DNA of 62,000 nucleotides from Cristatella mucedo. Its lineage: Eukaryota > Bryozoa > Phylactolaemata > Cristatellidae. The notes beneath the pieces are model-generated. The model did not search any database. It had not been told where the DNA came from and was given only the letters and a program-made list of their open reading frames with translations. The position numbers were made by a program, and so were the translations under genes. Where the stretch lies: positions 1,030,001-1,092,000 of the forward strand of contig WPIO01000071.1 of the NCBI GenBank assembly GCA_009760855.2, given 5' to 3'. Shown here one piece after another: positions 39,588-62,000 of this stretch; the first letter of the stretch is position 1; the number at the start of each line of letters is the position of its first letter.

Positions 39588-42500
39588 GTGAGATGGCCAT
39601 AACGGCCAGCACTACCTGTTGATTGCCTTCCGTGCCTGGCTATTGATGCCCGTGATGGTGCAGTGCGTGTGGCGGTGGCAAGGAATACTTAGTTTTTGAA
39701 GTAGCATGCATTCTTTGACCTTATGTCTTACCTGTCAGGCTCCTTTGCTTCCCCGAGTTCGCATTCTTTGATTGCAGTGCTTTCTTCTGAGCTAGAATTT
39801 TTGTATCTGTCAGCAGTCGACCGTTTATCCTGACCAGTAGTGAGGGCATCGTTCTTCACCATCGTCGTGTACTCCACTGCTAGCCGCCCCTTCAGACATT
39901 CCTAGGTGAATGCTTTTCAAAACATCTGGGTCCTATTCATGGGTGTGCTGCTCTCGTCTAGTTTTTAGTAGTGCATAATTACCGTGGGCACTTATGGCAC
40001 GTGCTAGATGTTTGCAAATTACCCAATTGCCGGCGGTTCGATGCCTACTCGAGCTTTCAATCGAGTTAGTTCCGTGATGCTGGTTGCTTGCTACATTACT
40101 GATTTGGCAATCTTTCAGAGCCCCAGTGTGCTTTTACCCCGAATTTGCCGTCCCCCAATTTACGCTGCCCTCCAAAAGTTGACCCGTCGGTCTAGGGTTA
40201 ATCTCTTTCTGATGCCCTTATTCGCGTCATCGTTATGCAACGCTAATTATTGAATTGTTACAATATTTCATTACAATTTTGGCCTTGGTCACCGTTTGTC
40301 AAGTTTGGCTTAGTGAGTTCTCCTGCTCATGAAATTCGACGAGTTAGCTTTTTAAGGTGGTGAACGATTGATTTCTATACTTAAGTACATGTAGTTATAT
40401 GTTACTTGGCTTTTCTGCATAGTAAAAACTGCTACCGAGTTAGATAGGATCTATCTAGATCTTGTTTTGAGTAAAATAATGTGATGGTAGCAAGTGCATA
40501 GAAACTTGTCGGCGCAGTGTAAGTGTAGAGCCTGCCAGTGAGTATGTCTGGTGCCTCCGAGCACCTTCCCAGTCACCCCCTGATACGTGAATACGGTAGT
40601 CCAGATATTTCTCGCCTATGCTGTCTGCACGGCAGCTGCGAGTACGAAAGCAGCTTTACAACTTTTGAGTAGCTGCTTGCATCACGCATGCAACCGTTTC
40701 GACACATAGGTTAGTCACTGTGATAGTTTTCTGGTGGCGGTTGATTCGTGCTGTTTTTACTTGTTAACCAGCAGGTATATGTTTACTCTCCATCATTGAA
40801 TTTTTCCTGTATGCCTATGTGATAGCAGTTTTACTCGGTTAGCTACTTGTTCTGAATGCAACTAGCCTAAACCTTTTACCTGCAAATTATTGGTCACTGA
40901 AACCGTTATCACATGTTTGAGGAAGTCATCCAATCATGTATGCCTGCTGCAGGACTCAAAAAGTCACGACCCGGGGTCTGGAAGTGGGAGCTTCGGAGTT
41001 TCGTGGTAGTTCGTAGTTAGCTGTTCGTGCCGTCGATCTTTGTGACGAAACAGCGCGGCGATTCTGGGCCATTCCGGTACCTCTTTTCTGGTCTACTTTT
41101 TGGTTTGACGCTGTGTTGCAGTATCCATCTTTAAAGCACTACAACTGCCTTGGTTAGTCTCGAGCACCGAGAGAGGAAACATACATGAATCGTGGTGTAA
41201 CAGCATCGAATTTAGGTTACTTGGCCACCCCATCCATCATCATCTTTCGGTGTGAAGCTTTGTAGCTTTGGTGTTAAGCCATAAAGCTGGTCGTGGCCTG
41301 ATCACCAGCTGATTACGCGGGTGCCTGTGGTTATTCTGTAATTTTTCTCTTGTGTGGGTTGCTAGTGGAATGCGTTATTTCTAGGCTTGCAATCGTATCC
41401 CCAGTACTCAAACCGATTGCTGTGGTTTTGGAGAACAGAATGCTTTGTCTTGTAAGTGCTGTATTGAATGTTTACATTCTGTTTTAGGTCCACCTTGTCG
41501 GAATTGATATTTTTAACGGCAAGAAATATGAAGATATCTGCCCGTCGACTCACAACATGGATGTCCCCAATGTGAAGCGTACTGAGTGGCAGGTAGAATT
41601 GCTGCATGAGTTACAGCACTGGTGTCTGCATTACCTCCCAATATGCCAAAAGGTTCCACTCTGCCGGAATCGGTTTGAGGATTTTTCAAAACTGGGTATA
41701 TTAGCTTTAACATGCAAACAGCAACACCGACTTTATCTTGAAGCCAGAGCCTAAATGAACCCAATGCTGCTACTTATTTATACAAATAAAAGCTAAGGTA
41801 GTGAGTTGACTGTTGGCTATAGACGATCCTAAAACCCAGAAAAAAATAAGCTGGATTAAGACCGGTGATTAAGGGATTGCTACATAGAAGTGTACTTGTG
41901 TGTGTAGTGGAGCATACACATAGTCCCTCTACTGGTTGGATCTTGATGCCAACACTATTCCTCGGCCTTGTGAAAATGGTCGATGTCTTTTCTGGTGTGC
42001 ACGTTCGAGATCGGTTTAATCCTTCCCATTTTGCATGAGCTCTAGCTGTGTCCAGTTTTGCTTTTGATTTTGCTTTAGGCGCAAGTTTTCAGGGCAAACG
42101 AGTTTTCTTAATCTAAGCTTTCCTTTAAATTTTTCCTGGCACTGTTTTGATTTTGGCTTCAGATGGTTTGCATTGTGTGTGCACGAAGAGCGATTGAAGC
42201 ATCCATTAGCAGGTAATTATTATTAGAAATATTTGGACACGTACAAGGGCCACCTGTTCGTGCATTTGCGTACTATTTATTGTCACTAACTCGGTCGACT
42301 TCTGAAAGTTTGTGCTCGAGGCAAAACTCTTTTGATCTTGCTTTGATGATAATAATAATAATAATAATGCACTCGATAAAGTGCCCTCAGAGAACTCAAT
42401 CTCTTTCTAGGCGCTTTACATTTGCTGCAAAGGTCATGAATAACATGGTTAGGGGTGACATGCACAGGGTCAGCATGCAAATGTGGTTAGTGGCAGCATG

Positions 42501-44781
42501 CACAGTGTCAGCATGCATAAGCACATGAATGACGAATCACAGGGACACACTAACTAAATGCTGTCCTAAATAGGTATTTTCAAGTTCTTTTTAAATGTGG
42601 TCAAGTCAGGGGATGCTTTGACGCATGTCGGGAGGGAGTTCCAGGCTTTGGGAGCATACGAACTAAATGCAAGGTCTTTTTTGAGGTTTTACGAGGTATA
42701 GGTAAACTGTTAGATTCCGAAAAGCAGGTGGTACGATGCTTGGCCTGGTGGGGAGTAGATCTGAGAGGTAGGCTGGAGCAAAAAAATGAAGGGACCTCAA
42801 AGTGAGCGACAAGACCTTTGAGCCGTTGCTTGACTGGAAGCCAGTGCAGGTCGGGGGAGAAGTGGAGTAATGTGGCAACTGCAATGCTCACGATAGACAA
42901 GCCTGATGATCGTTCAATATATAGATAGTTGGTTGACTGAGGTGGGATTGTGGATTGCAACTTCTGTAAGGAGAAAGACAGCTGTGCTTGTTTGGCACAG
43001 GGGGTATGTCAAGAAAATACTTATATAATTTTAGTAGATTTGTTTAGTGTACCTATTAAAGGACAAACATGCTAGAAATGGAATTGAAGTTTGGACGATT
43101 TCCATATAAAAGAAAAAAGGAATGTGCAAACCGTATGTGAACCTTGTGTAAACCTGAAGCAACATCTCAAAATACAAATTTACCAATCTCAGCATCACGT
43201 CCCACCCTTTTAAAACCGTGGTAGCTCCAAGGTACATGCCTGAAGCTTGTTCGTGTGCATTCTTGTGACTTTTAGACTGCAGCTTCACTTTCAGTCTATC
43301 TCTCGGTGCACCGAGTCACTTTCACCACTCAGCTAATACTGCAGGTATTAGTCGGGAATTTAAAATGCGAGTTTAGAGTTCAGTTTGTACCACAACTTTT
43401 TAAAATATTTCTGATTTTGGTTAGCTAGCGTTTGGTTGCATAATGTTCACTTTATCAATCGTTTGCTAGCTTGATTGAAATCATGGACTTGTACAGCAGA
43501 CTTTATCCAGATCAGAAATGTTCTCATTCAACCTTGCACACTTTATTCGCTGGCCTCCTAGTTTTGCCTCCAGTCAAGCAACTGCCGGTATTATTTTCTG
43601 CATTTCTCATTGAGTGATAATGGCTTGTTGGCTCAACAGTGCTTAGCTAGCTGCACGTCTTGTGACTGCATCATAGCTTAGTAATTAGTGTACATACTGG
43701 ATTGGTGCTTGCAACTGTGATACGAGTGTTTTTTATGAGGACAATGTACATCTGACAGGTAAAAATAAAATATGGAGGCTACAGCCTGCCGAGAGATTGT
43801 TTGCCATGCGTAGATCATTTACATGCTGTTGCAGGGTGATGGGTAAACAAGCATGTAATGTCTTTTGTGGTGAAAGGTCTAAACTTACCACTTTTTTTTC
43901 TCTATGGACTCTATATTCATAGGCTTTTTGTTCTCACGTGTAAGACCGGTGGTAAGGTGTTGGGTATGGTAAGGTACTTAAGCCGGGTCATGTGTTGAAG
44001 TCAGAAGCAAGCCATCTGTTATTGTCCACTTCAAGTGAACTGGTAGCCTTTCTCAGGCCCTATTAACGCCATATAAATATGCATGCTGCAACTGAACCAC
44101 ACCTGCATGCTGACCTTGTGCATGTCACCCCTATGTTATTCATGTTAATCAAGCATGATGTTACTCACCATTCAGTCGCGTTTCCCTTTGCAGAAAATGT
44201 AAAGCATCTAGAAAGAGATCAGTTCTCTAAGGACACTTTATCAAGTGCACTATAATTATTATTATTCTTAAATGTTGCTGGTGAAATTGGCCGACCATGA
44301 CTTGTTGAACCGTCCCGGTTTGGATAATTCTTTGATCTGGTCTACTAAACGGTTCATATAGGATCCCCCACACATGGCATTAGTTTTCTCATCTCATAAG
44401 TTCTGCCTTGTTTGTTTTTCAACAAGTGGCGGAACTGTCTTGCTTATTCCTGTTCGATCTTGCTCGATGTAGCTGACAGATGTGACCGACGATGGTTTCG
44501 TCTGCCTTATGAACGATGTTGGTGACACCCGTGAGGATCTGAAGGTCCCCGAAGGAGAGCTCGGGGAAGAGATTCAGACTAAGTTTAAGAACCAGGGCGA
44601 TGATGCACTCATGGTACGGTTTGAGATGCTGTATTAATTTCTTTATTGTGAGAATTCTGTTCGTGTCGTTGCAGCCTGCGTTTACTCCTCGAAGAGCAAT
44701 GGAAGCTGTGGTTGTTTGTAGGTTACCGTGCTGGAGGCAATGGACCAAGAGGCGATAATTGCCATCAAGTCGGGCAAATAA
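39396..44781 (+). CDS. eif5a: translation factor eIF5A (multi-exon)
   Basis: eIF5A helps ribosomes form difficult peptide bonds, such as proline stretches, and supports termination. Exons are 39396-39587, 41488-41592, 44473-44613 and 44722-44781, all phase 0, giving 165 aa against 154 in human. The hypusine loop [12 protein letters not shown] is complete; the lysine to be modified is residue 59. Conserved blocks include [40 protein letters not shown] and [11 protein letters not shown]. The N-terminus is about nine residues longer than human and acidic. Introns contain LINE fragments (42.35-42.96 kb and about 44.1-44.27 kb). Identification is certain. Confidence 0.98.
41488..41592 (+). CDS. 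eif5a: eIF5A exon 2
   Basis: The acceptor is ctgttttag|GTCCAC and the donor TGGCAG|gtagaa; 35 codons reading [17 protein letters not shown] then [14 protein letters not shown]. It ends the first SH3-like domain and enters the OB fold. Confidence 0.97.
42345..42960 (-). mobile_element. L2-like LINE 3' fragment in eIF5A intron 2
   Basis: Tail, 3' UTR and about 330 bp of the RT C-terminal region on the minus strand, opposite to the gene. Frames are broken, e.g. around [14 protein letters not shown]. Confidence 0.85.
44090..44268 (+). mobile_element. L2-like LINE 3' UTR and tail in eIF5A intron 2
   Basis: GCATGCTGACCTTGTGCATG, TCAAGCATGATGTTACTCAC, then the tail and (ATT)n. It lies about 200 bp before exon 3. 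Confidence 0.8.
44473..44613 (+). CDS. eif5a: eIF5A exon 3
   Basis: The acceptor is tcgatgtag|CTGACA and the donor CTCATG|gtacgg; 47 codons of the OB fold with [22 protein letters not shown] and a Lys/Gln-rich helix. Confidence 0.96.
44722..44781 (+). CDS. eif5a: eIF5A exon 4, C-terminus
   Basis: The acceptor is ttgtttgtag|GTTACC. It encodes [19 protein letters not shown] then TAA, matching the family ending (VLSAMTEEAAVAIK). The preceding intron is only 108 nt. Confidence 0.95.
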   Translation, partial: VTVLEAMDQEAIIAIKSGK

Positions 44782-44968
44782 GCTGCCGTGCTGGCCAGAA
44801 GTGCTTTTCATTTCCTAAAGCTTTTCGTTGCTTCTTGGCCCAGTCCGCCGTTGCACACCTGATCTTATCTACGAATATGTGAGCACACACTTGTCATCAA
44901 GTACTAACGAAAAACTGCATCTGCTGTCAGCCGTTTGCCAATGCGGTGTAGATCAGTTAGGCCTGGCT

Positions 44969-44974
44969 AATAAA
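44969..44974 (+). terminator. poly(A) signal of eIF5A
   Basis: AATAAA lies 188 nt after the stop codon and is followed by T/GT-rich sequence, as expected for a cleavage site. Confidence 0.6.
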
Positions 44975-45871
44975 ATGTGTTGCTGCTTGCTTACTGTGGT
45001 CATTATATTCCTTGCCGGTAATCTGAACAGCCTGTAGACTGTGATGCTTGCAAAGGGGTTCCGACCTGTGTAGCCACAGGCTCACGCTTGAGATACTTGT
45101 ACTTTAAACGATACTCCGCGAAGACGTATAAGTTTGAATGGTCGCAGTTATTCCTTGAGCGTTCCTCTTAAAATCCATGTCACAACCGGAGTGATCAAGA
45201 TTTTGCTCCCTACGTACATTCACACAGAGAATGCATAAAAACTTGACAATGTATGAATATTGAGTCGGATACGTGGATGCAGTCGTCGAATCGGCTCTCG
45301 TGTGTTAATGTAGCTGCCAATCCCACGACAACTCGAAGGAGCAAATGTTGAACAGATGGTTATTTGGCTGTATTGTAATTGCAGAGTGAATGTATTAGTG
45401 TCAGTCCTGGTAGCAAGATCCTGGTTGTTGCAGCATAGGATTTGATGGTGCAGCCTCCAAAGGATTTGATGTTGGAACATATATGGTAGCATGGAGCAGA
45501 TAAGAGGGCGTCAGAAGGAATGGTGCAGGACTGATTCTTCATCCACGTTTCTGGTGGAACAGGCTGAGTTACTTACTACTCTTACGCAGGAGTACTGCAC
45601 TCTTAGGAGGTGCAAATGAAACCATAAACTCACAGTCGAGAACGCATGAATTCTGTGACATGCTCTGCAAGAATGCGAAGGGATTGACAACGGGCCTCTG
45701 CATTGGCCACACAGGCAGGTCACTTTATGAGCCCTGAATAGCTAGGGTGTTAGCTGTACACTAGGTCAACGTAGGGAGAGCTAAGGGCATAGAAGAAACG
45801 GTTAAGTGATATCTAGTTGTAACGATCGTACTAAACCGAGTATCCCAAAAAGAGGTCGATAGGCCTTACAC

Positions 45872-46552
45872 TGCTTACTGGCCTACCAGCATGTGCGATC
45901 AGGCGATTGCAGCTGGTGCAAAACTCAGCAGCTAGGCTTGTCTGTCGTGAGCGTCGCAGTTGCCACATTACTCCACTTCTCGCCGACCTGCACTGGTTAC
46001 CAGTCAAGCAACGGATTGACTTCAAGGTTTTGTCGCTCACTTTTAGGTCTCTTCATTCTATGGCTCCAGCCTATCTTTCAGAGATACTACCCCATCAAGC
46101 AAAGCATCGTACCACTCGCTTTTCGGAATCCAACAGTCTAGAAATACCTCGTACAAACCTTAAATCCTTTGGAGACCGTGCATTTAGTTCGTATGCTCCC
46201 ACAGCCTGGAACTCCCTCCCGACCTGCATCAGAACATCCCCTGACCTGACCACATTTAAAAGAAACTTAAAAACATACCTATTTGGGACAGCATTTAGTG
46301 GGTCCTTGTGATTCGTCCTCGATGTGCTTATGCGTGCTGACACTGTGCATGCTGCCACTAACCACATTTGCATGCTGACCCAGTGCATGTAACCCCTAAC
46401 CATGTTATTCATTTTGTTTGTTTTTCAAGCATGATTTTACTTACTATTCTATTGCGTATCACTTTGCAGCAAATGTAAAGCGCCTAGAAAGAGATTAAGT
46501 TCTCTGAGGGCGCTTTATCAAGTGCAATATTATTATTATTATTATTATTACA
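45872..46552 (+). mobile_element. short L2-like LINE copy, RT C-terminus open
   Basis: Starts TGCTTACTGGCCTACCAGC and ends in (ATT)n. An open stretch of 134 codons (45907-46311) covers the last part of the RT protein: [50 protein letters not shown], then TAA/TGA-type end. No ATG is needed to explain it; it is a 5'-truncated copy. It shares its exact left end with the copy at 58774. Confidence 0.88.
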
Positions 46553-46934
46553 AAATGACTGCCCACCAGTGCAGAGCCTAGGTCGGCCTGCTCAAATGAA
46601 TGGCTGAGCCGTCTACAGGGGACAGTCTTGAAATTCAAAGGCGTCTACTCGGACAGCGTTGCTTGCGTCCTCCAGTCTTTGTGTAGGAAGTCAAAACGGT
46701 AAGCTTTCCTTCAATCTTGCCTCCTACTAGTTGAACGAACTGAGTGGTCATGGAAATAATCAACTTATACATAGGAAATGACACTGCCATGCACATCCCC
46801 GCGAATAGTCCCCGTCCTAGTCGACTGCTGCTTCATGATGTAATTAATATATATAGAACTCGGTAGTGTCGCACATGATTAGAATGCATCGATGATTTAG
46901 AAGACGGTAGCGTCAGCCAAGCTGTTGCCGAGCT

Positions 46935-47072
46935 GTTTCGGTGCAGCGGTCAAGGTGCTCGCCCCGGGCAAAAAGGTGTCGCTGAGGTCGTGGTCTCGAG
47001 TCCGAGGCATATGTGAAGTGCCTGAATAGATTTTGAGTTCTCTTGGGACGCTATACAATTGAATTATATTTT
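46935..47072 (+). mobile_element. tRNA-derived SINE, family B
   Basis: CGGTGCAGCGGTCAAGGTGC (box A), GGTCGTGGTCTCGAGTCC (box B), GTGCCTGAATAGATTTTGAG, then GGGACGCTATACAATTGAAT. Confidence 0.8.
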
Positions 47073-47227
47073 TAAGCATGAATACTTGGCTTGAAAAGAT
47101 TGAACTAGCTCCCGGGTCATGTCTAGGCTTGGCAACTGCTATGCTGTGCTACCAAAAGAGCCATCTGCTACCTTTGCAGCTTGTGACGAATGTAGCTACA
47201 TGTCATATGTCAATTTGGACGTTCCTA

Positions 47228-47350
47228 CAACCGAGCGAGTTTTGCACCAGCTATAAGCGCCTTAGTGTGCAGGCCGCAAGGCGTGTGTGTGCAGTGAAGT
47301 TATTACAGAAGTCAAAAGACGTGGTGACATCAATGAATGGACCAACTTGA
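47228..47350 (-). mobile_element. L2-like LINE internal fragment
   Basis: GAGTTTTGCACCAGCTATAA, AGTTATTACAGAAGTC and ATGAATGGACCA match the segment of the better minus-strand copies around 30320-30425. Confidence 0.55.
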
Positions 47351-47744
47351 ATGCCTGTCGAAGGTCTCGTCGTCGAATGACCTCGTGCCACAGGTGGCCA
47401 CAGGTACTGAATCAACTGCCTATAATCCGCAACGCAATGCAAAGAACTTCCGTGCTGCTCTCTCGGGTGCAGCGGAACGAACTCGGAGCGGTTTGTCTTT
47501 GCTGCTATAAGTTTCTCGAGTTGCTCGTCCGAGGTGCAAGTCATCGTCCCGGCCCGCTTTCGGCCTTCCAACAAGGACTGCCACAACGTCGATTGGGAGG
47601 GATTGGTCTCCTTGATCTGCCTAGACGGCAGCAGCACTTTAGTAAAAAATCGGTAGACCCGTCGCTAAGGGACCCTCCGTGCCGTACAGGGCGATACAGG
47701 CATCCCCAGCTACTGGCAGCCACACTTCGTTGAGGCGAAGAGAG

Positions 47745-47927
47745 CGACACCTTGCATTCTGACCCAGTGCATGTCACCCCTAACCATGTTATTCATGTTG
47801 TTTATCAAGCATGATATTAGTCACCATTCAATCGCATTCTCCTTTGCAGCAAATGTAAAGCACCTAGAAAGAGATTGAGTTCTCTGAGGGCACTTTATCA
47901 AGTGCATTATTATTATTATTATCGAGG
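47745..47927 (+). mobile_element. L2-like LINE 3' UTR and tail (first of a doublet)
   Basis: GACCCAGTGCATGTCACCCC, TCAAGCATGATATTAGTCAC, then the tail and (ATT)n. Confidence 0.85.
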
Positions 47928-47934
47928 ACAGCAG

Positions 47935-48023
47935 TGCATTACAGCAAATGTAAAGCGCCTAGAGAGAGATTAAGTTCTCTGAGGGCGCTTTATCAACTGA
48001 ATTATTATTATTATTATTATTAT
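47935..48023 (+). mobile_element. L2-like LINE tail (second of a doublet)
   Basis: GCAAATGTAAAGCGCCTAGA, GAGGGCGCTTTATCAACTG and (ATT)n, only about 10 bp after the previous tail and in the same direction. Confidence 0.8.
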
Positions 48024-48186
48024 CTGAACTACGACGTCGTAGAGCCCGACAGCATATGATCTCACTTAAGATTCTGGATATTCTCTAAAAAATGCTATTC
48101 GTATGCACACGTAACTACTATTGCTGCATATAGCTCACTAAACGAGAGCTGGAGTCCCGGTCACGAGCAAAAAATAAATAAAAATA

Positions 48187-48332
48187 TAATTGATTTGTAT
48201 AGCGCCCCAAGAAAACTTGACCTCAATTCAGGGGCTTCACATATACCTCGGGGCTCGAGCCCACGACCTCAGCTAGACCTTGGTCGGGGCGAGCACCTTG
48301 ACCTCTGGACCAAACCAGCTCGGCAGCAACAT
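48187..48332 (-). mobile_element. tRNA-derived SINE, family B
   Basis: Reverse copy: TGTATAGCGCCCCAAGAAAA, GGCTCGAGCCCACGACC, GGGGCGAGCACCTTGACC. Confidence 0.8.
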
Positions 48333-48382
48333 AGTGATCGATCGCGTACCCATCAGCCCCGGAAGTACCGAGCACTAGCACG

Positions 48383-48560
48383 ATGGTTTGGTCCGGCGGT
48401 TAAGGTGCTTGCCTTTAGCGACCGAGGAGGTCAAGGTTAATGCATTCGATGACCACGATGGTCATTCGTAGGCTCGAGCCCTGCAGCATACGTGACGTGC
48501 CCGAACAATGATTGCAAGTCGTTCTTTTAAGGTGCTAGGATATTAATGAGAATTACATTC
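48383..48560 (+). mobile_element. tRNA-derived SINE, family B, diverged
   Basis: GGTTTGGTCCGGCGGTTAAG (box A), GTAGGCTCGAGCCCTGC (box B), then GTGCCCGAACAATGATTGC. It is about 50 bp from an opposite-facing copy of the same family. Confidence 0.7.
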
Positions 48561-49570
48561 TTACGTTGCTATTATATTGTGTCCTTTAGCACTCCCCAGT
48601 TGCAACTGTGGTACCGGCGATGCGATCGAGCTAAGTTTCTTTCGTTAGCCAATCGCAGCTAATCGTTACTCCATGCGAGCAGAGGGTAGAGGTCTCTGCA
48701 TTGCCTGCACACTATCTACACCGGCACGAAACTTCGGCAGACCACATCCTGGACCAGGATGTGGAAACTGCTGGCGCAGGGTACCGAGCTTTACAGTTGG
48801 CAGTGTGGTGCCAACAAGGACAGCTAGATCAAACCTGCCACCTGCCAAAGGTCAACTAATTCGATTTAGTCAAGTAAACAGTGTACACTTTGCTTAGAAA
48901 AAAACAAATGCCAATCATCATGATGAGTCACAACTGGCACACCACCGTGCCACTTGGCCGTCCCAAACTGACCGACAGCTGCTACTGTGTCGGCCATTGA
49001 AGTACAGGCAGCAGCAGCAGCAGCAGCCTCTGGGAGTCCGGCGGATCATTCTCCCCTGCTAGCACGCAGGCTAGGAAAGATAGGACTAAGAGTGGCCCTA
49101 CGCCACGCGAGCCACGAAACGATGCCAGTGCTGCCACCGCAAAAAGCCAAAAGCGGCAGAGACGACGGCCGGCCTGCCTCTGCCGCCGCCACCACCACTG
49201 CTCGCGTGGGATCGTGGGCGGATCAGCTGAGAGAGCAAGCAGCTGCAAGAGACGTCGGACTTCTGCTGAAACTTTCAGTCTGACGCTTCTTCTCGCCGTT
49301 CGAAATCCGGTGAACAGCGTGGCGGCCAGCCATGTTTGCGCATGAGCTAAGCGGCAGCCTCTGCCACCGACCACGTGCCCCTCTGCTCTTTAAAGGATTG
49401 TTTCGGCTGCTGCTGACAGATCCGAGTCAGGTAGCACTGGCTGCCAAGGTCAGCCCACCAAGGCCAGGCGCTGCCGAAGCTGCTAGCGTGACTCGGGTCC
49501 TGGTGCGACCAACGACGGTAGCTGTCAGCAGCGGGAAGCAGCCTGGGTCATGTGGGTCATGTCACCTGGG

Positions 49571-61512
<11,942 letters not shown>

Positions 61513-62000
61513 CCTCGTCCGCAAGAGTCAGCTCATTCCGGAACGGGCTGGACTTTCTCCTCCCTCACCGACCGGAAGTGTGGCGGCATAGACACGACAC
61601 CGGCTCCGAGTGGCTCGCACGACGTCCTTCACCTTGTCTCTCTTTTTTCGCGGCGTTTTCCGAAAGCCGGTCTGCGCGCGCCGTTGCTGAAGGAAAAGCG
61701 AGCAGACGCGCCCCGCGCGCTCGCTTTCGTTGTCGTACGCACGATTGCGGCAGGGCTCCAATCTCAAGCGCGGTGGCGACAGCCGCTTTTCGAACGTCTT
61801 TTCCGGTGGCAGCCGCGCACGCAGCCGGCCGGCTGCACGCGCGGCGCCGGACTCGCCAGCTCCGACACTGGCCAGCTTTCGGCCGGCGGAACGCCTTAAA
61901 GGGGTAAAAAAGGAGGGGATTACGCGGTCAATGAGGCGCGCCGCAGCGCTGGAGCTCTATCCATCGGGCGGTACGTCCGCAGCGGCGGCTGCGGCGTGGC
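61513..62000. promoter_or_regulatory. GC-rich upstream region of NUS1
   Basis: CpG-rich DNA runs from the NUS1 start codon to the window end. It is the likely promoter region, but no specific element can be named. Open frames on both strands here look compositional. Confidence 0.4.

Larger units (their letters stand above)
45000..49570. other. intergenic DNA between eIF5A and NUS1 3' ends
   Basis: Two genes end toward each other here. Apart from the LINE and SINE copies listed, there is a GC-rich stretch at 48.97-49.55 kb that I read as NUS1 3' UTR or flank. It has no recognisable coding content. Confidence 0.6.

Noticed and set aside
45907-46311. A 134-codon plus-strand gene (and its twin at 58809-59213)
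   Set aside because: It is the C-terminal part of a LINE reverse transcriptase in a truncated copy, not a host gene.

Overview
This window is nuclear DNA from an animal, probably an invertebrate; the phylum cannot be fixed from the sequence. It has intron-rich genes with GT-AG splice sites, long CT/GA, TA and CTG/CAG simple repeats, many L2-like non-LTR retrotransposon copies, and two tRNA-derived SINE families. Nothing bacterial, viral or CRISPR-like was seen. I recognise four protein genes, in order: quaking/how (+, CDS 6704-22862 with a possible distal end near 28.4 kb), a Y-box cold-shock protein (-, 36401-33017), eIF5A (+, 39396-44781) and NUS1, the Nogo-B receptor (-, 61512-49571). In all four, exon joins keep the reading frame and the peptides match remembered family sequences by eye; no database search was possible.

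Layout. 1-4.65 kb: no gene seen; LINE tails, SINEs, a TA and a GA microsatellite. 4.65-7.3 kb: GC- and CpG-rich DNA around quaking exon 1. 7.3-22.9 kb: the rest of quaking, including a 7.3 kb first intron, two alternative QUA2 exons, a 14-bp minisatellite and very long CT tracts. 22.9-28.4 kb: quaking 3' region with a possible alternative last exon, three ACTAAC sites and a cluster of perfect palindromes. 28.4-32.8 kb: LINE-rich intergenic DNA. 32.8-36.4 kb: Y-box gene. 36.4-39.4 kb: GC-rich divergent interval. 39.4-45 kb: eIF5A. 45-49.5 kb: LINE/SINE-rich intergenic DNA. 49.57-61.5 kb: NUS1, whose 6.35 kb first intron carries one LINE nested in another. 61.5-62 kb: GC-rich NUS1 upstream region.

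How the genes relate. Quaking (pre-mRNA splicing, stability and translation), the Y-box protein (mRNA packaging and translation) and eIF5A (translation elongation) are all post-transcriptional regulators. NUS1 is a subunit of the dolichol-making cis-prenyltransferase and is unrelated in function. I see no operon or shared pathway, and adjacency is not evidence of co-function.

The most interesting points are: (1) a phase-compatible pair of QUA2 exons in quaking that can only be used one at a time; (2) two possible quaking C-termini, the distal one lying in DNA rich in the protein's own target hexamer; (3) a dateable nested LINE insertion with a 6-bp repeat at its edges; (4) two short LINE copies with the same 5' truncation point; and (5) several perfect palindromes. 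I did not find a convincing wholly new biological system.
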